Positions 21,497-32,158 of a DNA stretch of 64,000 nucleotides are shown here, in pieces; the first letter of the stretch is position 1, and each line of letters opens with the position of its first letter. The DNA lies in the NCBI RefSeq assembly GCF_023091745.1, contig NC_068911.1:161496004-161560003 (forward strand), in the 5' to 3' direction. The DNA is from Budorcas taxicolor (Eukaryota; Chordata; Mammalia; Artiodactyla; Bovidae). The notes beneath the pieces were generated by a model. It saw nothing but the letters and a program-made list of their open reading frames with translations, was not told the DNA's origin and made no database searches. The position numbers and the translations under genes were made by a program.

Positions 21497-22134
21497 ATTC
21501 ACTCGCTGCTCAGCCTACCTAGATTAGGCCCCCTGGAAAAAATTCTGCTGATATCGTTCTTCCTAAAGTAAAAACCCATCCAATCTGCTCTTGAGTGGAT
21601 GTGACCAAGCATCAGGTATTCTAAGTATGTTTTTTTTTTCCAACAAGCATACCTCCTTCATAAGAAAAACAAAACAAAACAAAACTGGATGGTCACTTTT
21701 TTCACCTAGATGTGACAATATATTCTAAGAAACACTTTCTAATACACTCTTAAAATCTGTTCAATCAAAGCAGAAAAAGAAATCTAGTGCCAGCTTCAAG
21801 AATAAACTCTACTAAGTTGCCACAGTTCAGTTGTGTATTATATAACGCTATTGTAGCACTGTCAAATTTCTAGAATCTAATAATGATACACATCTTCTAA
21901 TATATTTATGTCTGCAAGTCTATTCCTAGAGACTTCTTTATCATTTTTGAGTTAAGTTCCTCATGAACACCATGGCTCAATGTTTTAATATAAAATGCAA
22001 ACACTAATAGAGCTTATTAGAAGTCTTAACAGGGAAGGTCTGAGGAAGAGGACAGTGATAAAAGTGAGACGTTCAAAACAGCCCAATGAACAATAAACAA
22101 AATCTAAATATGATTATATTAAAATATTTTACAT
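21497..22134. other. No gene seen
   Basis: AT-rich sequence with a short AAAAC repeat near 21664-21683. Nothing coding. Confidence 0.4.
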
Positions 22135-22575
22135 TAGTTTCAGTTCAGTCACACAGTTATGTCCGACTCTTTGTGACCCCATGGACTGCAGCAAGCCAGG
22201 CTTCCCGGTCCATCACCAACTCCCAGAGCTTGCTCAAAGTCATGTCCATCAAGTCAGTCATGCCATCAAACTATCTCCTCCTCTGTGATCCCCTTCTCCT
22301 CCTGCCTTCAATCTTTTGCAGCATCAGGGTCTTTTCCAGTGAGTCAGTTCTTCACATTAGGTGGCCAAAGTATTGGAGTTTCAGCTTCAACATCAGTCCT
22401 TCCAATGAATATTCAGGACTGATTTCCTTGAGGATGGACTGGTTGGATCTCCTTGTAGTCCAAGGGACTCTCAAGAGTCTTCTCCAATACCACAGTTCAG
22501 AAGCATCAATTCTTCCATGCTCAGCTTTCTTTATGGCCCAACTCTCACATCCGTACATGGCTATTGGAAAAACAG
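22135..22575 (-). mobile_element. BovB 3' end, truncated at 440 bases
   Basis: Reverse-strand BovB 3' end from GTTTCAGTTCAGTCACACAG to CTATTGGAAAAACAGG. It includes the antisense of the WTTRRSNQSILKEI and HGRIDASELWYW blocks of the ORF2 C-terminus. The 165-codon plus frame over it is an antisense shadow. Confidence 0.92.
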
Positions 22576-24059
22576 GTGTGTAAATAAGTGATTCTTGTAA
22601 ACATTGGAGAAAATTCCTCTAAGAACTGAAGAAACTTACTTTAAAAATAAACATTGCATTTTTTCCATTCTTTCATGCATTTTGGACAATGTATCAGAAA
22701 ATGCACTCTCTGAATTAAGCAGTGAGATAGGAGGTCTTCTTTTTATGAATATTTCAGTCAACCAATAACCCCATAATAGCTTATTCTTTCTCCTATTCTT
22801 CTTCCATTTTCTCTCTTATATTTCTACCCCACATACTAGTGCAGAATTAAAATCCTATGTGATCAAGAACATAAGAAAAGTGTTGGGTTGGAAACTCTTA
22901 CATACTGCTTCTTGCTAGTACATCCTTTCCACCCTCTCCCTGCCTCCACCCCCAACCCCACCTCCAACTAAATCATTCCCTGATCTCCAGCTGCCACCTT
23001 GACAAAAACTGAGCCTCAGAGCCTCATATGTAGACCTATAATTTGTCATTTTATTTTTCGATCACAGCAGGGAGCTCCCTGTTGCCAAGGATTTCCCACC
23101 TTGAAATGAAAGATGAAATAGACACCTGCAGAATTCTCTGACAACTGGTCCTTCATCCTGGCGAAGAGCCTGAATAGGACAGCAGAAAAGGCTTACAGGA
23201 TGATAGGGGGATAATATTCAGTGCTAGGAAGAACTCCTGAGGTGAATGCCAAGATGATTGTTTTGTTTAAAGGGCAGTCAGTCATGTCCCCTGGGGGAAA
23301 GGAAAGAGAACAATGGTTTTTCTAAGAAAAAAATATTTTACTTTGGAGTCTCTTTTCAGTTTATTTGGCCAGGCCAACTTTCTTCCATTTTTTAATTTAT
23401 TTAATTTGTTTTCTGAGAGATCTGATTGATCTAGGATTACAACACATTCAACTATACAGTTTGAGGTTCAGATTGGTACAGAAGTGACAATTCAGTTGTT
23501 CATGAGACTCAATCTCAGAATAAAATAGCTCTTCACCTAAAGTTTTTCGATACACAAAGCACCTACTTTCTCTCAGTGCCTCAATTCCATTCAAACCCAG
23601 TCACAACTGGACTTTGTTTATTTCTGCATCAGATTCACAATCAAAGTACTAAAATTCTTTCTTCTTTCTTTTTATCACCAGATAATGTTTCTAGGCTCAA
23701 ACACAGGCAGAAGATGCACCAAATGATATCAAAACAGAGTATTATACCACAAGCAGTATTGAAGCAAATCACCCATCTATCAAGAAAGTTACCATTACAC
23801 TGTCATTTTGCCTGATTAAAGATGTATTAAATGTGTCTCAAGGAAATGCTTTTTGGTCATTTGTAACATGAGAACTTCTCCTCAAAGACATTACAATACT
23901 TGTTAACCTCCCTTCCCACCATCCATGTATTTCCAATGTTTTCTCTTTGGGGTTGTTTTTTCACACCTATAACAGAATGCGGAAACTGAGGTAAGCTGCT
24001 CTCAGGCAGTTCAGAAGGGAAAGTAGGGAAAAGCGGTGGGGGGGGGGGGAAGCTTTGCT
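22576..24059. other. No gene seen; contains a 12-G run
   Basis: No recognised gene or repeat across 1.5 kb. A run of twelve G at 24038-24049 and a C-rich patch near 22930-22970 stand out. The 79-codon frame at 23576-23815 has no recognisable motif. Confidence 0.45.
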
Positions 24060-24700
24060 TAAATATACCCTTTTACTCATTTATTCATTCAGTAAATTTT
24101 AATGGAGGGCTTACTGTGCCAAGTGTGCAAAGAAGTACTGGTTTATAATGGAAAAGAAGGCAGACCTGATTCCACTTCATGAAATATTAATTTGTCAGCA
24201 GAAGGGGATGGGACAATAAACAAGTCCAGGTAAGTATCAGACTTTAGATGATAGGTTCTCATAGACAATAATAAGCACCACGAAGAAAATAAGACCTAGT
24301 GATGTGATGTGGAGGCAAAGGGAAGGGAGAGGAACTCTCGATTAGGATGGTCAGCTCCCCCTGAGATACTGTCAAGCTGAGACAAAGCTTAATTAGGAGC
24401 CAAATGCGCAAGATCCAGGCACAGAGTGTTCCCAGTGGAAGGGACAGCGAGTAACAAGCTCTGAGAAAAGAAAGCTCTTGGCCATGGTGTCTGGAGCAGA
24501 GCCAGCTTCGTGGGAGCTGTGTGAGAAGAAATCTGAGACGTGGCCAGGGGCTGAATAGCACAGCCCAAGGGAAGAACAGGGCCATCACTTTCCCTGTGTG
24601 TGAAAGGGTGGGCGGGCAGAAAATTCAGCAGGAATGGGGATTGTAGCCTGACGGTGTGTGAAGTTCACCGTCAGCAATGCAGAGGGTAAATGAGGTCATC
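24060..24700 (-). mobile_element. L2 LINE, reverse strand
   Basis: Starts with the inverted L2 3' end (TTTATTCATTCAGTAAATTT, GGGCTTACTGTGCCAAGTGT). It continues with GACAATAAACAAGTCCAGGT, CTGTCAAGCTGAGACAAAGC, CAGAGTGTTCCCAGTGGAAG and GGCCATGGTGTCTGGAGCAG in L2 order. The 109-codon minus frame here is chance in decayed L2. Confidence 0.65.
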
Positions 24701-25639
24701 AGAAACAGCTCTCTTGAAAAATAGGAGGTTACTGCCTTGAGCAAAGTCACTTAGCAAATCTGAACTCTCTGAACCCATGTAGATATCACCTTCTCCTTGC
24801 TCAGGTGTACTGGAAAGACTATCCTAAAATACTATTTGAAAATAATGTGTTCATTGTGGTTATAATGAGTAAACTATATAGCTATAAAGCAAAGAGTGGA
24901 AGAGACGTGCCAAATGAAATATTTCGTTCAGATGATACCATAAGGAAATACTTGCTTGTCTCTTCAATGTTATAATAACATTTTTAGAGTACAGAAAATC
25001 CATTTGGGGCTTTTAGGGTATCAAAGAGTATATTTGCAACTAGGAAGAAATGCCTCAAACTTGTAAAATAGAAAGCAACTTTGATTCTTATTCAGAATAA
25101 AGCACCATGAGATATAACGTCGGCAATTTGAATTAATAGGTTATCACTTTACAGAAGTCTAAGAGATTTCAGGAGAGCAGACAGGATTAAATGAGCATCC
25201 AGCTGTTCATCAGTTGATTGAGGTTTTTTTTTTTTTTTTTTTTTAATATTCAGTAAGTGTTAGAAACTGTTATAAAGACTCTCAGTATGAACCAATCACA
25301 GAGAAATAGCAAGACACCCGCTTTATGAATTTTGAGCTCAGCATGATTTCCAACTGGCTTATATTCCTTAGGAGATAAGTTGTTCCCCAAATAATTAAGC
25401 ACTTACATCTTTAATGTGTTTTTGCAATCTGGCCTAATGATGTGACAGGGGGAATGGTCAAAGTGTCATATGGCCCACGGATACAAAAATTTCCCAAGTG
25501 GCCAGCTGTCCTTCTGTCAAAACTACTGTAAATTGTTTATCAACTTGTGTGTTTAGTTTGTCAGTTTCCAAAACTCTGAATTATTCTAGAAGTGTTTTTT
25601 AATGTTTCTATCAAGGGTAGGAGTTCTCCATAAGTATAA
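24701..25639. other. No gene; 21-T run
   Basis: Mostly unique AT-rich sequence. A possible MIR remnant lies near 24725-24800 (CAAAGTCACTTAGCAAATCT). A T-run of 21 sits at 25224-25244. Confidence 0.4.
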
Positions 25640-25964
25640 ATCTTTGGACAATGGTCTCTTAGATATGATATCAAAAGGACAAGCAACAAATGGAAAGACA
25701 GACGAAAACATCATCAAAATTAAACTTTTTGTTATTGCAAGTATATCATTACCAAAATGATGAGACAGTCTTTATTCTAAAATATTTTTAAATTATACAT
25801 CAGATAAGGGACTTGTATGTTGAATATATAAAGAATTCTTACAACCCAATAATAAAGAGATAACCCATTTGAACATGAATAAAGAATCTGAATAGACATT
25901 TCCCTAAAGGAGATTTACAAATAGCCAAAAACCACATGGAAATATTCTCAATATTATTCACATG

Positions 25965-27147
25965 CAGTTCAGTTCAGTCGCTCAGTCGTGTCCGACTCTT
26001 TGCAACCCCATGAATCGCAGCACGCCAGGCCTCCCTGTCCATCACCAACTCCCAGAGTTCACTCAGACTCACGTCCATCAAGTCAGTGATGCCATCCAGC
26101 CATCTCATCCTCTGTCATCCCCTTCTCCTCCTGCCCCCAATCCCTCCCAGCATCAGAGTCTTTTCCAGTGAGTCAACTCTTCACATGAGGTGGCCAAAGT
26201 ATCGGAGTTTCACCTTTAGCATCAGTCCTTCCAAAGAAATCCTAGGGCTGATCTCCTTCAGAATGGACTGGTTGGATCTCCTTGCAGTCCAAGGGACTCT
26301 CAAGAGTCTTCTCCAACACCACAGTTCAAAAGCATCCATTCTTCAATGCTCAGCCTTCTTCACAGTCCAACTCTCACATCCATTCATGACTACTGGAAAA
26401 ACCATAGCCTTGACTAGATGGACCTTAGTCGGCAAAGTAATATCTCTACCTTTGAATATGCTATCTAGGTTGGTCATAACTTTTCTTCCAATGAGTAAGC
26501 GTCTTTTAATTTCATGGCTGCAGTCACCATCTGCAGTGATTTTGGAGCCCCCCAAAATAAAGTCTGACACTGTTTCCACTGTTTCCACATCTATTTCCCA
26601 TGAAGTGATGGGGCCAGATGCCATGATCTTAGTTTTCTGAATGTTGAGCTTTAAGCCAACTTTTTCACTCTCCTCTATCACTTTCATCAAGAGGCTTTTT
26701 AGTTCCTCTTCACTTTCTGCCATAGGGGTGATGTCATCTGCATATCTGAGGTGATTGATATTTCTCCTGGCAATCTTGATTCCAGATTGTGTTTCTTCCA
26801 GTCCAGAGTTTATCATGATGTACTCTGCATAGAAATTAAATAAGCAGGGTGACAATACACAGCCTTGATGTACTCCTTTTCCTATTTGGAACAAGTCTGT
26901 TGTTCCATGTCCAGTTTTAACTGTTGCTTCCTGACCTGCATACAGATTTCTCAAGAGGCAGGTTAGGTGGTCTGATAGTCCCATCTCTCTCAGAATTTTC
27001 CACAGTTTATTGTGATCCACACAGTCAAAGGCTTTGGCATAGTCAATAAAGCAGAAATAGATGTTTTTTCTGGAACTCTCTTGCTTTTTCCATGATCCAG
27101 CGAATGTCGGCAATTTGATCTCTGGTTCCTCTGCCTTTTCTAAAACC
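25965..27147 (-). mobile_element. BovB LINE, 5'-truncated, inserted in L1M
   Basis: Reverse-strand BovB from its 3' terminus (CAGTTCAGTTCAGTCGCTCA) back to the block before the reverse transcriptase. L1 reads ACATGCA then AAATCAAAACC across the site. The 3' region is close to the copies at 34183, 51778 and 3127, which suggests a young subfamily. It carries the longest open frame in the window. Confidence 0.95.
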
Positions 27148-27149
27148 AC
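26343..27149 (-). pseudogene. BovB reverse transcriptase, 268-codon frame
   Basis: The longest open frame here. From the N-end: out-of-frame codons 1-28 (the frame shifts near 27064, where the correct GFRKGRGTRDQ...IRW block lies in another frame), then FIDYAKAFD (residues 34-42), GCVLSPCLFNFYAEYIM, YADD (136-139) and LKLNIQKTKIMAS. The C-terminal SKITADGDCSHEIKRR and VFPVVMNGCESWTVKKAE follow. Both catalytic aspartate sites are intact. The endonuclease and the transcriptase fingers are absent and the frame ends before the WTARRSNQSI block, so no active protein is expected. Confidence 0.9.
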
Positions 27150-27333
27150 AAATCAAAACCATAATGAGATGCCACTTTCCACTGGGGAAATGGTTATTAT
27201 CAAAAAGATGGATAATAGCAAGTGTTGTCGAGGAAGTGGAGTATCAGAACTCTCACACACTTCTGGTAGGAATGTAAAATGAGGCAGCTTCTTTGGAAAT
27301 AGTCTAGTAATTCCTCAAAATGTTAGACATAGA

Positions 27334-27455
27334 GGGGACTTCCCTGGCGGTCCAGTGGTGAAGACTCCATGTTTCCAGTGCATGAGTTTGAGGTTTGATC
27401 CCTGGTCAGGGAACCAAGATCCCACATACTCCATGGCATGGCCAAAAATATATCT
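27334..27455 (+). mobile_element. CHR-2-type SINE inside L1M
   Basis: GGGGACTTCCCTGGCGGTCC, GATCCCTGGTCAGGGAACCA, AGATCCCACATACTCCATGG and GGCCAAAAATA. Interrupts L1 between AGACATAGAG and the TATAATGTGACC block. Confidence 0.88.
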
Positions 27456-27549
27456 TAATCACCTAGTTATAATGTGACCTAACAGTTTCACTTCTAGGTA
27501 TCTGAAAAAAATAAAACACGTCCACACACAAACAGATTTGTATGTTCAT

Positions 27550-27840
27550 AGCAGTATTATTTGGAGAAGGCAATACAGTACACTTGCCTGGAAAATCACA
27601 TGGGCAGAGGAGCTTGGTAGGCTGCAATCCATGGGGTCGCAAAGAGTCGGACACAACTGAGCGACTTCACTTTCACTTTTCACTTTCATGCATTGAGAAG
27701 GAAATGGCAACCCACTCCCAGTGTTCTTGACTGGAGAATCCCAGGGACGGGGGAGCCTGATGGGCTGCCATCTATGGGGTCGTACAGATTCGGACACAAC
27801 TGAAGTGACTTAGCAGCAGCAGCAGCAGCAGCAGTACTAT
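27550..27840 (+). mobile_element. Bov-A2 dimeric SINE with AGC tail
   Basis: Two Bov-A monomers in tandem. The first starts GGAGAAGGCAATACAGTACA and the second, after TTCACTTTCATGCATTGAG, starts GAAGGAAATGGCAACCCAC. It ends in an (AGC)n run at 27812-27833. Flanking AGCAGTATTAT (27550-27560) and AGCAGTACTAT (27830-27840) differ at one base and fit L1 sequence at the site. Confidence 0.92.
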
Positions 27841-28384
27841 TCATAATAGCCAGAAGTGAAAACAGTCCTAATAAGCATTAGCAGATAAATAGATAAATGG
27901 ATATATCATTTATCCACATGGTATATCCATATGATTCAACAATATTTGGTAATAAAAAGAAATAAAATACTGATTCATGCCATAATATGGGTAAACCTTG
28001 GAGATATCACGCTAAATGAAAGCAGTCAGTCACAGGGATCACATACTGCATGATGTCTTTTATAGGAAATGTAGGCAAATCCAGGGGCACAAAAGAAGAT
28101 TAGTGGTTGCCTAGGGATAGGGATGGAGCAATATGAGGAGAAATGAGAGTGATGACTAAATGGGTATGCAGTTTCTTTTTGAGATGATGGTATGTTCTAA
28201 AACTGAGTGTGGTAATGGAGACAAACCTCTGTGAATATACTTTAAACCATTCACTTGTAGACTTTACAAGCGTGACTTATATGATTATATATGGCATTAA
28301 ATTATATCTCAAAAAAAGCTATTTGCTCCACATTATTTTTACTTTGTAAAAAACTACCTATTTTATCAGACTATAGTGAGAAAT

Positions 28385-28512
28385 TTTATTTATTTATTTA
28401 TTTGCCACACTGCAAAGTGTGTAGGATCTTTCTTCCCTGACCAGGGATCGAACCTGTACCCTCTGCTTTGCAAACGGGGAGTCTTAACCTCTGGACCTCC
28501 AGCGAAGTCCCA
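28385..28512 (-). mobile_element. CHR-2-type SINE
   Basis: Reverse strand: TTTATTTATTTATTTGCCAC (tail side), TTCCCTGACCAGGGATCGAA, GAGTCTTAACCTCTGGACCT, AGCGAAGTCCC. Confidence 0.9.
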
Positions 28513-28789
28513 GAACCACAACTTATTTTTCAAGTAAAGGTACTTAACAGAGATTATTGCACTATATGATTCCTATCTCTGCGTATTTTTTCCCACAATG
28601 AAAGACTTCTAACATACTAAGAAAGAAATGGTCAAGTACTTAGACCAGAATAAACTGATTTCTCATTGAGCTACACAATGTATTTCCAAACAATACAATG
28701 GTGGCAATAGTGAAATTACTCTTTCAGTATATGAACACAATTACTATGTTTACTAGAATTCTAGAATTAGGTTCGGAGGACACAAGTAT

Positions 28790-28915
28790 TCACCTCATCA
28801 AACTTTCACTTTGTAAATTAAGGAAGCAGAGGTCAGAAAAGTTAAATCTTTGGCCTTTAGGCATAGAATAAGATATAGAGCAAGGAAAAAAAGTTAGACC
28901 TTCTGAATTCCAATT
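28790..28915 (+). mobile_element. MIR fragment
   Basis: AAGCAGAGGTCAGAAAAGTT and CTTCTGAATTCCAATTCAGT fit a decayed MIR core and 3' half. Confidence 0.45.
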
Positions 28916-29044
28916 CAGTAGAAACTCAATTAGATAATATATTTAGAGCATAAGGATCTTAGATAACAGATTCAGCTATTATTTTAAAAGGAAAAAGGAA
29001 ATACATCTTTCTTAAAATAGTGATTTATGTTAAAGACAAAGGCT

Positions 29045-29279
29045 AGATTTAATGCATGCATGCATGCATGGTCAGTGGCTTCAACAATGCCCGACTTTCC
29101 GTGACACTATGGACTGAAGCCCACCAGGCTCCTCTGTCCGTGGGATTCTCCAGGCAAGAATACTGGAGTGGGCTGCCATGCCCTCCCCCAGGGGATCAAA
29201 CCCTCATCTCCTGCATCTTCTGCATCGCAGGCAGATTTTTCACCCACTGAGCCACCTGGGAAACCCAGATTTAATGCAT
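29045..29279 (-). mobile_element. Bov-tA SINE with 13-base target-site duplication
   Basis: Perfect AGATTTAATGCAT at 29045-29057 and 29267-29279 flank a reverse-strand Bov-tA (29058-29266). Next to the left copy, ATGC is repeated (GCATGCATGCATGCATGG), probably grown from the target site. The head carries a small duplication (CTGCATCTTCTGCATCGCAG). Confidence 0.93.
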
Positions 29280-29784
29280 ACAATATAGTAAATCTAGTGT
29301 CTCATATCAAAAGAAAAACCAGAATTTTTTTCCACTGGGAGTGATCAGGAGTATTATCCTGGTGGATTGTGGCACATGGGATTATAGCCAAGGGCAAAAA
29401 TTTATGTCCCCAGACATATGTAAGGGATAAGAAATGGGCTGTGAGTATCCTTATGGAGGATTCCTTGGGTCTTGGCAAATTACCACTTATGATCCATTCA
29501 TAAACCTCAAGATGGCATAGATGTCAAATGAGGCAGGGCAGGAAAGCCACAAAGAAAGTAAGAAATTTGATAAAAGAGAAGAGTTCTTTTGCCTACTTTG
29601 TGATTAGAATGAGAGCTGGGAAAGACAGCTGCAGGTAAGCCTCCAGTTTTCCTATTTCCAATTTTCTAGATTGTTACTCAAAGTAAAGGATACCATCACC
29701 ATGTTAGAAAAGCAGGCTTCAACCCCATCTCATCCCAGACCAACCAGAATCTGCATGTTCACAAGATTCCTAGATGATAGGCTG
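29280..29784. other. No gene seen
   Basis: No recognised repeat or frame. Confidence 0.4.
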
Positions 29785-29972
29785 GGCTATGTTGCTATAG
29801 TCGTGTCCAACTCTTTTTGACCCCATGGGCTCCTCTGTCCAGGGAATTCTCCAGGCAAGAATATTGGAGTGGGTTGTCATTTCCTCCACCAGGAGATCAT
29901 ACCAACCCATGGGATGGAACCTGCCTCTCCTGCATTGCAAGTGGGTTCTTTACTGTCTGAGCCACCAGGGAT
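29785..29972 (-). mobile_element. Bov-tA SINE, rearranged
   Basis: Reverse strand, from TTGCTATAGTCGTGTCCAAC to CTGAGCCACCAGGGA. A block after GACCCCATGG is deleted, and about 20 extra bases (CCAACCCATGGGATGGAACC) lie in the head. Confidence 0.85.
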
Positions 29973-29974
29973 AG

Positions 29975-31083
29975 GGGCCACACATCTAAAATCAAGAAGA
30001 CCTGGGAATCCAGGTGGTCTCAATCAGCTGTTTCTCTGAAGCACTTCTCAGGTGTCTGCATCTTGGGGATCCAGATGTCCATTGAGGCTTAGACAATTGG
30101 TTAGCAGCTCTATATCCTTGGGAAGCTCTAGCTTCTGGGTTCACGTGGAAGACCTCCACGTTGGCTCCAACCAGAAAAGAAGCCATGCTGGTAGTTAGAA
30201 GTGCATGTCAGCTGCCTACTAAGTCAACTTCTAGTTCTGAGTAACTTTCCAGTTTTCTCCCTCTCTATGTTTAAAAGCTCCTAACAAGTCCCTATAAGAA
30301 TCTCTGTGAATGCAGTTTCATTCCACTTCCATGCTCTCATTGATGCAAAATAGCAAAGTTCTCCTTTCTTGGAAATGAATGTCATATCTCCTGTCAAAGT
30401 CTTCATTTTCACAAGTTCAAACTAATTATAGCTGCAGATGGTACCTCTAAATAAACTTCTCTATTGTGGACGCTTAATCAACTCGGTATACCCAATAGAA
30501 ATGTCTGTCTTATGGCAAAACCTGTAGCTGTAGGTTAGTTGAGATTTTTAAAGTTATGTTAAGGAATTCTTTATCCTAATTTAATTCTGAGCCAAAGATT
30601 GCTATGGAAACTAATGTGCAGGCTTAGAAATACCTCTTTAAGATTTCTTTTGTCTTAACTGCAAAGAAAATGCTGACATCACGTTAGCATCTGAACACTT
30701 CATGGCTTGTGCAGCGGAGCAAAGAGCAGAGCATGTAAAATCATGTCCAAGTTCAGCTGACCAGTCACTGTATGGATGCTCACATTTCCCCATCTACAAA
30801 CAATCTAGAACTCTCCTTCCAACTACTAAACTGTCTTGTGACAATCTTATTACCCTCCAACATCTCCAACAGAGGGTAAATGGCTCAAAAAAAGAAAATA
30901 AATAGAAAATAAAAATAAATAAAATTTGAAGAAAAAAAATAAAACCAGTTACAGTTCTTTGTGAAAAACTGCCTTTCTGAGTCATGTCTTACTGTAGAAG
31001 GTTAAACCCAAGGGATAAAATGTGTCTTTAGGTGATCACAGATTCTCCATGGTTCTTCCTTTTCTCTCATTGTTCACCTAGGC
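29975..31083. other. No recognised gene; possible 3'-UTR-like sequence
   Basis: 1.1 kb without a known repeat. An A-rich patch lies at 30885-30950. Frames of 63-67 codons (29992-30186, 30702-30985) lack motifs. It leads into the AATAAA and poly-A at 31084-31122, so it could be the body of an old retrocopy or LTR. Confidence 0.35.
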
Positions 31084-31122
31084 AATAAAAATCTGTCTTC
31101 TATGACTGAAAAAAAAAAAAAA
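31084..31122 (+). other. AATAAA followed by a 14-A run
   Basis: AATAAA at 31084-31089 is followed 19 bases later by an A-run at 31109-31122. This is the layout of a polyadenylated RNA 3' end copied into DNA. A Bov-A SINE inserted just after it. Confidence 0.5.
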
Positions 31123-31126
31123 GGCA

Positions 31127-31267
31127 TCAATAACAGTGCTAAGTCACTTCAGTTGTGTCTGACTCTGTGCGACCCCATGGACTGCAGCCACCCAGGTTCC
31201 TCCATCCATGGGATTTTCCAGGCAAGAGTACTGGAGTGGGTTGCCATTGCCTTCTCCTTCAATAACA
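31127..31267 (-). mobile_element. Bov-A monomer with 9-base target-site duplication
   Basis: Reverse-strand single Bov-A unit (31136-31258), from GTGCTAAGTCACTTCAG to TTGCCATTGCCTTCTCC, without a tRNA-derived head. Flanked by TCAATAACA at 31127-31135 and 31259-31267. Confidence 0.9.
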
Positions 31268-31317
31268 CTAAATTGTATCATATTTCAGGAAAAGACATGA
31301 AGAACTTGTTTGTTGGT

Positions 31318-31437
31318 GGGTTTTTGGCCACACTGTGAAGTTTGTGGGATCTTAGTTCCCTGAGCAGGGATCAAACCTGTGCCCCCTGTATTGGAAGCAT
31401 GGAGTCCTAACCACTGGACAAACACAGAAGTCCCAAG
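31318..31437 (-). mobile_element. CHR-2-type SINE
   Basis: Reverse strand: TTTTTGGCCACACTGTGAAG, TTCCCTGAGCAGGGATCAAA, GAGTCCTAACCACTGGACAA, AGAAGTCCC. Confidence 0.9.
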
Positions 31438-31611
31438 ACTTATATTTTAGTGGTATCTGATTAACAAGGAGAGAAACAAACTTCTGTACTGACCTCCTGG
31501 CAGTTCTGTACAAGAAAATGTCCAGAATATTCAACATAGACAAATAATTTCCAGTTTTGAAGTACCTTCTCAGAGCCTATTTTCAATGGAATAAATTTAG
31601 ATTATGGTGAA

Positions 31612-32158
31612 ATTAAAAGACGCTTACTCCTTGGAAGGAAAATTATGACCAACCTAGATAGCATATTCAAAAGCAGAGACATTACTTTGCCAACAAAGGT
31701 CCGTCTAGTCAAGGCTGTGATTTTTCCAGTGGTCATGTATGGATATGAGAGTTGGACTATAAAGAAAGCTGAGTGCCGAAGAACTGATGCTTTTGAACTG
31801 TGGTGTTGGAGAAGACACTTGAGAGTCCCTTGGACTGCAAGGAGATCCAATCAGTCCACTCTAAAGGAGATCAGTCCTGGGTGTTCATTGGAAGGACTGA
31901 TGTTGAAGCTGAAACTCCAATACTTTGGCCACCTGATGCGAAGAGCTGACTCATTGGGAAAGACCCTGATGCTGGGAAAGACTAAGGGCAGGAGAAGAAG
32001 GGGACGACAGAGGATGAGATGGTTGGATGGCATCACTGACTCGATGGACATGGGTTTGGGTGAACTCCGGGAGTTGGTGATGGACAGGGAGGCCTGGTGT
32101 GCTGTGATTCATGGGGTCGCAAAGAGTCAGACACGACTGAGCAACTGAACTGAACTGA
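31612..32158 (+). mobile_element. BovB 3' end, 5'-truncated, well preserved
   Basis: From AATTAAAAGACGCTTACTCC to GAGCAACTGAACTGAACTGA. A 167-codon frame (31645-32148) is open through the whole ORF2 C-terminus: TNLDSIFKSRDITLPTKV, SWTIKKAECRRTDAFELW, WTARRSNQSTLKEI, GRRRRGRQRMRWLDGITD, ending near SQTRLSN. The open frame suggests a young insertion. There is no catalytic domain. Confidence 0.93.

Larger units (their letters stand above)
25640..28325 (+). mobile_element. L1M element split by three younger insertions
   Basis: One old L1 in four pieces: 25640-25964, 27148-27333, 27456-27560 and 27830-28325. Marks in order are GACAAGCAACAAATGG, ATATAAAGAATTCTTACAAC, AAATCAAAACCATAATGAGA, AGGTATCTGAAAAAAATAAA, CTATTCATAATAGCCAGAAG, and GATTAGTGGTTGCCTAGGGA in the 3' part. 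Removing BovB, a CHR-2 SINE and a Bov-A2 restores L1 order. Confidence 0.78.

Noticed and set aside
22086..22583. 165-codon plus-strand frame
   Set aside because: It is the antisense of a BovB 3' end; the same antisense frame recurs at other minus-strand BovB copies (e.g. 26086-26640, 34488-34865).
24259..24588. 109-codon minus-strand frame
   Set aside because: Overlaps decayed L2 text and has no motif or start context; chance frame in a GC-richer patch.
27812..27833. (AGC)n run considered as a coding polyglutamine or polyserine tract
   Set aside because: It is the 3' tail of a Bov-A2 SINE and has no coding frame around it.
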